Positions 54,146 to 61,585 of a stretch of DNA of 61,585 nt are shown in pieces. Source of the DNA: Herminiimonas sp. (lineage in GTDB: Bacteria > Pseudomonadota > Gammaproteobacteria > Burkholderiales > Burkholderiaceae_D); NCBI GenBank assembly GCA_027310305.1, contig DAIDBD010000024.1, positions 1-61,585 of the forward strand, written 5' to 3'. The position numbers and the translations under genes were made by a program. Positions within the stretch are counted from its first letter, which is position 1; each line of letters starts with the position of its first letter. Under the pieces are notes generated by a model. That model was not told the DNA's origin. It saw only the letters and a list, made by a program, of their open reading frames with translations, and ran no database searches.

Positions 54146-57100
54146 GCTTCCGCTCCTGCTTTGCATTGCTCGGCGATCATCTTGTTGAACGCATCTTCCA
54201 CCTTGGCCTTGAACTCGTGCTCGATCCGGTAAACCTCGGTGAACTCGGCGAAGGCCCAGCGTCCATAGCGGCCCAAATTGTTTACGCCAGGCACCCAGTA
54301 AGTATCCATGGTGGATTTTTTCTCTTTGGCGTCTTCGCGGCGATAGCCTTTGATTTCGACGATCAGGTTCAGCAGATCGTCGTCGCCATGGCCATCATCT
54401 ATGCGCACGATGAAGTCTGGCCGGTACTTGCGCATGGTCGATCCGTAGCGATACGGCACTTCCAGTCCGAGGTTGTGGTTCTTCACATAGGACCTGACCT
54501 GGGGATGCAACTCGGCCACACGACAGAATTCCGCTTCCCAGTCGCTATCCAGAATCACCCAGTTGAGCTGGCAGCGGTCTGACCTGGTTTCCCAACGCTC
54601 GGTTTTGGAGGTGTTGAAGTTGACGTGCCGCGTGGTGCCGGTGGGGTTGTATGGGTCGAGCACTGCCTTGATGGGTCGTTCATCGGCGAGTGCGCGGGTA
54701 ATGCCGGCGGTGATCCGCTCGCAAGCCATGTCGGCGAGTTCCTGATACATCAGTTGGGCCGGGTAAGTACCGCCCTTGCACACCAGGCAAGTGTCGAGCC
54801 ATTGCTTGGTGATGCGTTTGAGCTGGCCGAAGAGGTAGAGCTTGGCTTCTTCACCCGGGTCGCGCCATTTGGCATAGAGCAGGCGTTTGGTCAGGTGCAT
54901 CAGCAGGGTGGAATGCCGCATGTCGCCCAAATGCTCAAGGCTCAGATTGACGGCTTCGCCGATGATGCCCGAGTTCTGGGTTTCGGAGGGGCCGACCAGA
55001 TCGGGGGTGAGTTCCAGTATCGAGTCGGCGTTGAATTCGGCGGTGAGTCGCTCTTCCGGAAGTTCAACACGGTAGCCTTGCACGCGCGGGAATTCGATTT
55101 CCAGCGCATCGCGCTCCGGTCGCACGGCTTTGACCTGGATGGTTTCGCGCGGGGGCTGCGGTGTCGCGATGACCGGCTTGGCGGTGAAGTCGAATGGGAT
55201 GCCTAGCACGTCGGCATATTCCACATTGAACAGACCTTCTTCGTTCAGGTCGTAGGATTGACGACGCAACGCGCGGCCGATGACCTGCTCGCACAACAAC
55301 TGCGTACCGAAGGCGCGCACGCCCAGAACGTGAGTGACGGTATTGGCGTCCCAGCCTTCGGTCAGCATGGATACCGACACCACGCAGCGAATCGATTCGC
55401 CCAAACGACCTGCCTTGCCGACCGTGTTCATCACTTCGCGCAGCAATTCCTGGTCGGTGATATTTTGACCTGCTTGCGCATCGCCGGTGCGCTCGACGAT
55501 TTCGCGGCGGAAGCGATCGATTTCATCGGCAGCCATGCTGCGGAAGTTATCGTCCAGCGCCTCGCCTGACTCCAGTTGTTCGCTGTCGATCAGCAGGGTT
55601 TTGGGGCGGCCCAGCGGATTTCCGTGTTCATCAAAATTGCGGAACAGCGGCAGGCGGCCGTTCTCCAATGCGCTGGAGCCATCTTCATTGGCGCGAAAAA
55701 AACCTGAAATGTAGTCGTACACCAGCTTGGACGTGGACGTGTTGTTGCACACGACGATGAAGCAAGGCGGTACGCGTATGCCTGCCTGTTCCCACAGGTC
55801 GTAGGTCTTCTTGTAATGTCCATACAATGCTTCCAATGCGGTTTGCAGTTCCACCGGCAGGCTGAGCGGGTCCAGCGTCTTGGCGGCGCCACGGCCCTTT
55901 TTAGGCATGCGCTTGCCGATATGTTCCCATAGGTTGCGAAACTTCGGCATGTCGCCGCCGGGGATATTGTCGGCAACCGGTACGCGCGGCAACTTGACGA
56001 TGCCGCATTCGATCGCATCCATCAGCGAGAAATCGCTCATCGTCCAGGGAAACAAGGTGCCTTCTACGTACCCCGAACCGCTCAGGAAAAAAGGCGTGGC
56101 CGACAGGTCCATCACGCGCGCCACGCCAAGCTTGCGGTTGACGGCTTCGAGGCCGGAGATCCAGAGACGGGCGGCTTCCCTGTTTTGCTCCGCTTCTTTC
56201 TTGTCGTCACCTTTCAAGTCGTCGTCAACTGCATCTGCATCCGGTTTTTCGCGATAGCAGTGGTGCGCCTCGTCGTTGATGACCAGGATGTTCTTCAAGC
56301 CCATCAGGTCGGGCATGACCCGCTGCAGCATCTGGCCTTCGGTTTCCAGCGTATCGAGTTCTTCGCCGCCGCGCCCTTGAAGCAGCAATCGGCCGCCCTT
56401 GGATAGCTCCATGCGCTCGCGTAATTTGAACCCGTGGTAATTGGTGATGACGATCTTGGCTCGCGTCAGGTCGCTCATCATGTCGCCGGGGACAAGCTCG
56501 CGACTGGCGTAGTAGCTGTCCGGATCGTTAGGCAGCAGAACGCGCAGACGGTCGCGTATGGTCAGGCCGGGAGCGACCAGGAGAAAGCCGCGCGTGAATT
56601 TTTTACTGTTCGGGTAACGCACCGCGTTGATGGTTTGCCATGCAATCAGCATGGCCATCACCGTGGTCTTGCCTGCGCCGGTCGCCAATTTAAGGGCAAG
56701 CCGCATCAGTTCGGGATTGGCATCGCGATTGGCATTGGCCAAGTGGTCCAGAAAGCGTGCGCCGGTCTTGCCCAGTTGCGGTGCGACCTCTGTCAGCCAG
56801 ATGGCGGTCTCTGCCGCTTCGACCTGGCAAAAAAAAGGCCGGGTGCTGCTGAACTTGTGGTGCCGCCAGTGCTGCAGCAGGCGCGCTGTCTCGGGTGTGA
56901 CGCGCCAGTCGGCAGGATTGGGTAATGCCCTCCACTTGTCTACCTCCATGCGTGCGGCATTGATGGTCGCCGTGTGGTCATACCGCTGGCTTTGCGTGGA
57001 GAGGCCTGCGTCATCTTCAAATCCGAGGTCTGCTTGTTCTGCTACGCCTTTGCGTTTTTTAGGCTTCGGAATTGGGGAGATGAATTTTGCATCGCGACGG

Positions 57101-57210
57101 TGTTCAATAATCTGCTGGGTAGGTTGGCCGCTGCCGTCGAGCTCCCAATGGCGCAAGGGGTATCCATACGGCGAATTGAGGATGGGCTTTTCGAAAAACT
57201 TGTTATCCAT
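54142..57210 (-). CDS. Type III-like restriction enzyme, DEAD/DEAH helicase with C-terminal nuclease (BPTD_3080-like)
   Basis: A 1022-residue superfamily 2 helicase-nuclease. It starts MDNKFFEKPILNSPYGYPLR, the family N-terminus as I recall it. Walker A is KLATGAGKTTVMAMLIAW (about 200), Walker B LVINDEAHHCYRE (about 310). Motif VI is QVIGRALRRQSYD (about 680), and SVSMLTEGWDANTV marks motif V. The C-terminal LILDSDWEAEFCRV, with YRPDFIVRIDDG and LIVEIKGYRR, is a PD-(D/E)XK nuclease (residues about 880-980). It cuts DNA lacking the partner methylation, driven by ATP. The frame is open for 67 codons upstream, but the family start is at 57210. Confidence 0.88.
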   Translation of the reverse strand: MDNKFFEKPILNSPYGYPLRHWELDGSGQPTQQIIEHRRDAKFISPIPKPKKRKGVAEQADLGFEDDAGLSTQSQRYDHTATINAARMEVDKWRALPNPADWRVTPETARLLQHWRHHKFSSTRPFFCQVEAAETAIWLTEVAPQLGKTGARFLDHLANANRDANPELMRLALKLATGAGKTTVMAMLIAWQTINAVRYPNSKKFTRGFLLVAPGLTIRDRLRVLLPNDPDSYYASRELVPGDMMSDLTRAKIVITNYHGFKLRERMELSKGGRLLLQGRGGEELDTLETEGQMLQRVMPDLMGLKNILVINDEAHHCYREKPDADAVDDDLKGDDKKEAEQNREAARLWISGLEAVNRKLGVARVMDLSATPFFLSGSGYVEGTLFPWTMSDFSLMDAIECGIVKLPRVPVADNIPGGDMPKFRNLWEHIGKRMPKKGRGAAKTLDPLSLPVELQTALEALYGHYKKTYDLWEQAGIRVPPCFIVVCNNTSTSKLVYDYISGFFRANEDGSSALENGRLPLFRNFDEHGNPLGRPKTLLIDSEQLESGEALDDNFRSMAADEIDRFRREIVERTGDAQAGQNITDQELLREVMNTVGKAGRLGESIRCVVSVSMLTEGWDANTVTHVLGVRAFGTQLLCEQVIGRALRRQSYDLNEEGLFNVEYADVLGIPFDFTAKPVIATPQPPRETIQVKAVRPERDALEIEFPRVQGYRVELPEERLTAEFNADSILELTPDLVGPSETQNSGIIGEAVNLSLEHLGDMRHSTLLMHLTKRLLYAKWRDPGEEAKLYLFGQLKRITKQWLDTCLVCKGGTYPAQLMYQELADMACERITAGITRALADERPIKAVLDPYNPTGTTRHVNFNTSKTERWETRSDRCQLNWVILDSDWEAEFCRVAELHPQVRSYVKNHNLGLEVPYRYGSTMRKYRPDFIVRIDDGHGDDDLLNLIVEIKGYRREDAKEKKSTMDTYWVPGVNNLGRYGRWAFAEFTEVYRIEHEFKAKVEDAFNKMIAEQCKAGAEA

Positions 57211-57667
57211 TTGTGCCTGGCCATAGTGAACTGGTCCCATGCGGGTTCGGTTGAAAATATTAACATCCATGCCATGCAATTTGATAACCAATCGTAATGA
57301 CTGGCGGGGCGTCGTCGACGACAAACACCCGGCTTTCAGGACAGTTTCGCTCGGCTTGAGCGTTCTGATTAGCGAACGAAAGAAGCATGGCGCGCATTGG
57401 GGATTAGCCATACGGCCAAGTCATGCCTTTCTTTCCGGATACGCTTACCTCCTGTTGCCGGAAGCCTTGGCATGATTTTCAACGCCAGGCACGGACTTCC
57501 TTGCCGGCACTTGAGTAATAACGAATCGTCAACCTCCTCTGTAAATCCCGTTGATGCAACTTTGCCAAACCGTTCATGGAAGCGATGCGCCGGCGCGACA
57601 CCGGGTGCCGCCGCAGCATGGTTGATGGTAAAGTCTTGCTCCATCCAATCCCTGACCGAGCCTGTCG
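57211..57667. other. Gap between the restriction operon and the pigment cluster, no gene recognised
   Basis: About 457 bases between divergent genes. Only short frames without ribosome binding sites are present. The promoters of the restriction operon and of the halogenase-like gene must lie here; AATATT-rich DNA near 57255 could be the former's -10 region. I looked for a copy of the tRNA-Leu 3' end as an attachment site and did not see one. Confidence 0.45.
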
Positions 57668-59005
57668 ATGAACCACCAGTCCACTGCACCGAACGACGCC
57701 ATCGAATGCGACATTCTCGTCATCGGCGGCGGCCCGGCCGGTTCCACTGCGGGGGCCTTGCTGGCGCAAAAAGGTTATCGCGTCACGCTGCTTGAAAAGG
57801 CGCATCATCCGCGTTTCCACATCGGCGAATCGCTGTTGCCGGCCAACCTGCCGTTATTGAAAAAACTCGGCGTGGCCGACGAGGTGCGCGCGATCGGCAT
57901 GGAAAAATGGTCGGCCGAATTCATCTCGCCCTGGCATGAGCACAAGCAGGCGTTTCATTTTGCCGAAGCCTGGGACAAATCGATGCCGTATTCGTACCAG
58001 GTGCCGCGCGCCGAATTCGATGAAATCCTGATCAGGAATGCGCAGCGCCGCGGCACCCAGGTGATCGAGGGATGCAAGGTCACGGACGTGGTGTTTCTGC
58101 CAAACGATCAAGGCGCGGTGATCCAGGCGCAGCATGATGACGGCCGACATGAATCGTGGCGCGCGCGGTTCGTGCTCGATGCTTCCGGGCGCGACACATT
58201 CCTCGGCAACCGGTTGAAGGCGAAGGTGCGCAATGAGAAGCACAACAGCACCGCGATCTTTGCCCACTTCACCGGCGTGCCGCGCAACGCCGGCAAGGCC
58301 GAGGGCAATATCACCATCGTCTGGTTCGACCACGGCTGGTTCTGGCTCATTCCGCTTGCCGATGGCAGGACCAGCATCGGCGCCGTAACCTGGCCTTATT
58401 ATCTGAAGACCCGCAAGAAACCGCTGGAAGATTTTTTGATGGATACGATCGCACTGTCGCCGAAATTGCAGCATCTGCTGACCGGCGCGCAGCGTGTCTC
58501 GCCGGTGGAGGCGACCGGCAATTATTCCTATAGCTGCAACCATAGCCACGGCCGCAATTACCTGCTGCTGGGCGATGCCTATACCTTCGTCGATCCGGTA
58601 TTTTCTTCCGGGGTGATGCTGGCCATGCAAAGCGCTTTCGTCGGCACCGATACAGTCGACTGCTGCCTGCAGCGTCCGGCCGAAGCGGCGCGGGCGCTGC
58701 GGCGTTTCGACAAGAACATGCGCATCGGCCCGAAGCAGTTTTCCTGGTTCATTTATCGCGTCACCAATCCGACCATGCGTAACCTGTTCATGTCGCCACG
58801 CAATCTGTGGCGCATGCAGGAAGCGCTGTTGTCGGTATTGGCCGGCGATGTGTTCGGCAAGACGCCGATCGGAACGCGGATCACGGCATTCAAGGCGATG
58901 TATTATTTCATTTCGCTGCTTAACATGAAGCGCACGTTTACGGCCTGGCGCGCGCGCAGGAACAATATTCGCAGCGTCGATATACCCAAGGAAATGACGA
59001 ATTGA
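57668..59005 (+). CDS. FAD-dependent halogenase-family oxidoreductase
   Basis: A 445-residue flavoprotein of the tryptophan-halogenase superfamily. The FAD-binding motif is VIGGGPAGSTAGALLAQ (about 19-35), followed by the RFHIGESLLPANLP segment. The WxWxIP motif of flavin halogenases appears as HGWFWLIP (about 220-227). The C-terminal GDAYTFVDPVFSSGVMLA block is complete. In xanthomonadin and aryl-polyene clusters such proteins accompany the polyene synthase; some halogenate, others act as oxidoreductases. It is translated just before the chorismatase gene and read with it. Confidence 0.85.
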   Translation: MNHQSTAPNDAIECDILVIGGGPAGSTAGALLAQKGYRVTLLEKAHHPRFHIGESLLPANLPLLKKLGVADEVRAIGMEKWSAEFISPWHEHKQAFHFAEAWDKSMPYSYQVPRAEFDEILIRNAQRRGTQVIEGCKVTDVVFLPNDQGAVIQAQHDDGRHESWRARFVLDASGRDTFLGNRLKAKVRNEKHNSTAIFAHFTGVPRNAGKAEGNITIVWFDHGWFWLIPLADGRTSIGAVTWPYYLKTRKKPLEDFLMDTIALSPKLQHLLTGAQRVSPVEATGNYSYSCNHSHGRNYLLLGDAYTFVDPVFSSGVMLAMQSAFVGTDTVDCCLQRPAEAARALRRFDKNMRIGPKQFSWFIYRVTNPTMRNLFMSPRNLWRMQEALLSVLAGDVFGKTPIGTRITAFKAMYYFISLLNMKRTFTAWRARRNNIRSVDIPKEMTN

Positions 59006-59016
59006 CTCAAGTTGCC

Positions 59017-60078
59017 ATGACTGCCCTGCAGTGTGCGTATTTGCCGATCGAAGCGTTGCAGCATGGCGCACGCGGCAGCGGCCAGCCGCTGGGCGCGGTC
59101 GGATTTTTTTCAGCCGCGGATGCAACGCCATTGTCGGCATCGGGCCCGCCGCTGGTGCGGGTGCCGATGCCGCCATTGTCCGTATCCGATACGGCTGGAT
59201 CGACTTGCGAGCTGTGGAGCGCCACCGGCAACGCTTCCCATGGCGAGCGCGATGACGTGCAATACGGCCATAACGGCGACATCCTGTTCGGCGCGATTCA
59301 ATTGGCGGAAAGCGCCTTTGCCGCCAGCGCCGCAGCGACCGGCAAGACGCCGCTGCAGCAGGCTGCCGAAGCGGCCTATGCCGCCATTTTCCGCGCAACC
59401 GCTGGCCTGGGCTTTGCCCATATCCTGCGTTTCTGGAATTACATGGCCGACATCAATGGCGAAAGTCACGGCATCGAGCGCTACCGGCAATTCAACATGG
59501 GCCGGCAGGATGGGTTTTTGCACAGCCGCCGCGCCGTCACCGGCAGCGCCGTTCCGGCGGCCTCTGCGGTCGGGTTCGACGAGGGCCCGCTGACGGTGTA
59601 TTTTCTTGCCAGCCGCAGCGTGGCTTCCACCGCAATCGAAAATCCGCGCCAGATCAGCGCCTATCAATATCCGTCCGAGTACGGTCCGCGCAGCCCGACG
59701 TTTTCGCGCGCCAGCGTGGCGCATCTGCAGACCGGCGACGTGCTGTTTTTGTCGGGGACCGCCAGTATCGTCGGGCATCGCACGCTGCATGCGGGCGACG
59801 TGATTGCGCAAGTGCGCGAAACCGTGGCCAATATCGCAGCGATGGTGGCGGAAGCCAACCGGGTCGCGTCCCGCACGCAATTCACGCTGCCGGAACTTTG
59901 CTGCAAGGTCTATGTGCGGCACGCGAAAGATGTCGGCGCCATCCATGACGAGCTGCGGCGCACGCTGGGCGACACGGCGCGCCTGCTGTTTCTGAAGGCG
60001 GATATCTGCCGGCGCGACCTGCTGATGGAAATCGAGGCGAGCGCCGGTCATCCGCTCGATTTCGCGACAGGAATCTAG
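59017..60078 (+). CDS. Chorismatase (XanB2/FkbO/Hyg5 type)
   Basis: A 353-residue chorismate lyase-like enzyme. The family signature is RFWNYMADINGESHGIERYR (about 152-171), followed by QFNMGR and the C-terminal QTGDVLFLSGTASIVGHRTL and LCCKVYVRHAKD blocks. XanB2 converts chorismate to 3- and 4-hydroxybenzoate, precursors of the aryl head of xanthomonadin and of ubiquinone. The product here is inferred. The ATG at 59017 is chosen; a TTG at 59002 overlaps the halogenase stop. It forms one operon with the halogenase-like gene. Confidence 0.87.
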   Translation: MTALQCAYLPIEALQHGARGSGQPLGAVGFFSAADATPLSASGPPLVRVPMPPLSVSDTAGSTCELWSATGNASHGERDDVQYGHNGDILFGAIQLAESAFAASAAATGKTPLQQAAEAAYAAIFRATAGLGFAHILRFWNYMADINGESHGIERYRQFNMGRQDGFLHSRRAVTGSAVPAASAVGFDEGPLTVYFLASRSVASTAIENPRQISAYQYPSEYGPRSPTFSRASVAHLQTGDVLFLSGTASIVGHRTLHAGDVIAQVRETVANIAAMVAEANRVASRTQFTLPELCCKVYVRHAKDVGAIHDELRRTLGDTARLLFLKADICRRDLLMEIEASAGHPLDFATGI

Positions 60079-60241
60079 CCTGCGTTGTTGCAAGCGCACG
60101 AAATGGCGCTTATTGTGCAAGCTTGTTGTTTAGACAGCGTCAATCCCGGCGGCTTCCTTTATCATGGCCGCAACAGGCCTAGCCTACTTGCCGGATGCCC
60201 TATCCCCGGTTTCCGGATCACCAGATATCTCGTCATCGCCC

Positions 60242-61066
60242 ATGAAATTCTTTCCGCATATCTTGTTGAGGGTCTACGAATACGCGGTTTTCTATCTTGG
60301 AATATTGTGGTTCGCCCTGCTATGCCTGGTGTGGACCCTGTTTGCCGTGGTCCTGTACCCGCTGATGCCGCAAACGCCGGGCCGCCAACTCGGACGGGTT
60401 GCGATCATGATCATATTCCGCATATTCCTGAAAACCCTTGCATTGTCCGGACGCTTCCGGTTCGACCTGAGCGCGCTGGATGCGTTGCGGGATGAAAAAT
60501 CGCTAATCATCGCATCCAATCATCCTTCGTTGTGGGACGCTGTCCTGATCGTGTCGCGTCTGCCCGACATCGCCTGCATCATGAAGGCGGAAATCGTCGG
60601 CAATCTGTTCCTTGGCGCCGGCGCGCGTCTTGCGCGCTACATCTGCAATCAATCGGCGCGGCAGATGGTCATGCTGGCGATCGAGAACCTGACGTGCGGC
60701 AGCCGCGTTCTGCTGTTCCCGGAAGGTACCCGCACCGTGCGTGCGCCGATCGGTCCGCTCAAGAACAGCATCGGCGTCATCGCTCATCGCGCCCACGCTG
60801 CCGTGCAAACCGTGATCATTGAAACCGATTCGCCGTTTCTGACCAAGGGCTGGCCGGTTCACAGGATGCCGCCGCTGCCGATGACCTATCGGGTACGGCT
60901 CGGGCGGAGATTCAATGCGCCTGCCAACAGCAACGCTTTGATGGCAGAACTGGAACAATATTTTGCCGATGAACTGAGCGCGCCGACGCCGGTAAAATCT
61001 CCTGCCGCGGCTGACATCGGAACCGCAGCCGCAGTTGCGCGGGCCGACACTGCCATGGTCGATTAA
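60242..61066 (+). CDS. 1-acyl-sn-glycerol-3-phosphate-type acyltransferase (LpxL/PlsC-like)
   Basis: A 274-residue membrane-associated acyltransferase. Hydrophobic segments fill residues 1-60 (MKFFPHILLRVYEYAVFYLG). The catalytic HX4D is in SNHPSLWDAVLIV (about 98-110) and LLFPEGTRTVRAPIG carries the glycerol-phosphate motif (about 160-175). In aryl-polyene clusters such an enzyme attaches the polyene acid to an outer-membrane lipid. The ATG at 60242 is chosen over an upstream open frame lacking a membrane segment. It is 163 bases after the chorismatase. Confidence 0.82.
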   Translation: MKFFPHILLRVYEYAVFYLGILWFALLCLVWTLFAVVLYPLMPQTPGRQLGRVAIMIIFRIFLKTLALSGRFRFDLSALDALRDEKSLIIASNHPSLWDAVLIVSRLPDIACIMKAEIVGNLFLGAGARLARYICNQSARQMVMLAIENLTCGSRVLLFPEGTRTVRAPIGPLKNSIGVIAHRAHAAVQTVIIETDSPFLTKGWPVHRMPPLPMTYRVRLGRRFNAPANSNALMAELEQYFADELSAPTPVKSPAAADIGTAAAVARADTAMVD

Positions 61067-61081
61067 ATATTATTCCGCTTG

Positions 61082-61585
61082 ATGAATTCTGTCTCCGCCA
61101 CCCATCTGGTCCTGATCCCCAGCTACAACCCGGGGCCGAAAGTGTTCGACACGGTGCGCGCCGCACGCCAGTACTGGAACCCGGTCTGGGTGGTGGTCGA
61201 CGGCAGCACCGATGACAGTGCCGCCGGCCTGCTCGACATGGCGGCTGCCGATTCCGGCTTGCGCGTGATCGTGCTGCCGTCCAACATCGGCAAGGGCGCG
61301 GCGGTGCTGCACGGGCTCGATGTGGCGGCAGGCGAGGGTTTTACTCATGCGCTGACCATGGATTCCGACGGCCAGCATCCTGCCGATCTGATCCCGCAAT
61401 TCATGGCTGCGTCGATCGATCATCCGCGCGCGATGGTACTGGGCAAACCGGTGTTCAACGCCAGCGCCCCGGCACTGCGGGTCAAAGGCCGGCAAGTGTC
61501 GAACTGGTGGGCCAACCTGGAAACCCTGTGGGCCGGCATCGGCGATTCGCTGTTCGGCTTCCGGGTGTATCCGATTGCACCGTTG
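61082..61585 (+). CDS. Family 2 glycosyltransferase, cut by the window edge
   Basis: 168 residues are visible. It begins MNSVSATHLVLIPSYNPGPK, then VWVVVDGSTDDSA (the DGS nucleotide-binding region) and SNIGKGAAVLHGLD. The metal-binding TMDSDGQHPADLI (DxD-like) follows near residue 100. This is a GT-A fold, dolichol-phosphate-mannose synthase-like enzyme. It starts 15 bases after the acyltransferase stop and is likely in the same operon; aryl-polyene clusters commonly contain such a gene. The C-terminus and any membrane part lie outside the window. Confidence 0.82.
   Translation, partial: MNSVSATHLVLIPSYNPGPKVFDTVRAARQYWNPVWVVVDGSTDDSAAGLLDMAAADSGLRVIVLPSNIGKGAAVLHGLDVAAGEGFTHALTMDSDGQHPADLIPQFMAASIDHPRAMVLGKPVFNASAPALRVKGRQVSNWWANLETLWAGIGDSLFGFRVYPIAPL

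Noticed and set aside
49726-57667. Attachment-site duplication of the tRNA-Leu 3' end at the far side of the restriction block
   Set aside because: I looked for a second copy of the TCGATTCCGGCTCTCGGC sequence near 57.2-57.7 kb and did not see one, and there is no integrase gene.
1-61585. CRISPR array or insertion sequence
   Set aside because: No regularly spaced repeats of 25-40 bases and no transposase or integrase genes were seen in the window.

Overview
The window looks like chromosomal DNA of a betaproteobacterium of the Burkholderiales, most likely Oxalobacteraceae (Herminiimonas, Janthinobacterium or Herbaspirillum-like). This is an inference from gene content and order: aceE-aceF-lpdA with a lipoyl-bearing E3, holC followed by a DUF2486 gene, ssrS next to zapA, and typical small Burkholderiales proteins. 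I could not run a database search.

Layout. 1-4.7 kb: a partial SDR gene diverges from an AscD-type ferredoxin reductase; then a candidate small attenuator-like transcript, an acetylornithine-type aminotransferase, a PaiB-like flavoprotein and a metallophosphoesterase. 4.8-10.9 kb: the pyruvate dehydrogenase operon aceE-aceF-lpdA on the minus strand, with a good promoter and palindromic intergenic repeats. 11.1-15.7 kb: folD, prlC, a periplasmic glutaredoxin-like protein, holC and a DUF2486 gene. 15.8-19.5 kb: amino-acid use (dadA, an Lrp-type regulator, a LivJ-type binding protein) and a small cytochrome c. 19.8-25.2 kb: an amylo-alpha-1,6-glucosidase/glycosyltransferase pair, a small Trp-rich protein and ilvD. 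25.5-31.6 kb: LysR, lgt, a TauE-type permease, an EVE protein, 6S RNA, a ZapB-like protein with zapA, and a deacetylase/glycosyltransferase pair. 31.7-43.4 kb: addB-addA, trxA, rho, rpmE2, an ArnT-type glycosyltransferase and a MATE exporter. 43.4-49.6 kb: several very small genes, a hybrid histidine kinase and a large APC permease.

A tRNA-Leu(CAA) at 49.7 kb marks the edge of an accessory block (49.9-57.2 kb). It is a four-gene minus-strand operon: a type III-like restriction helicase, a DinD-like protein, an N6-adenine methyltransferase and a UvrD-type helicase. The four genes are joined by ATGA overlaps or short gaps, so they were built as one unit. The block also looks damaged: the helicase gene has lost part of its N-terminal region with a frameshift, the methyltransferase appears to lack its C-terminal half, and a REP-like palindrome is inserted in frame in the methyltransferase.

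From 57.7 kb to the right edge a plus-strand cluster begins: a halogenase-family flavoprotein, a chorismatase of the XanB2 type, an acyltransferase and a family 2 glycosyltransferase. This combination is the start of an aryl-polyene/xanthomonadin-type pigment cluster that continues beyond the window.
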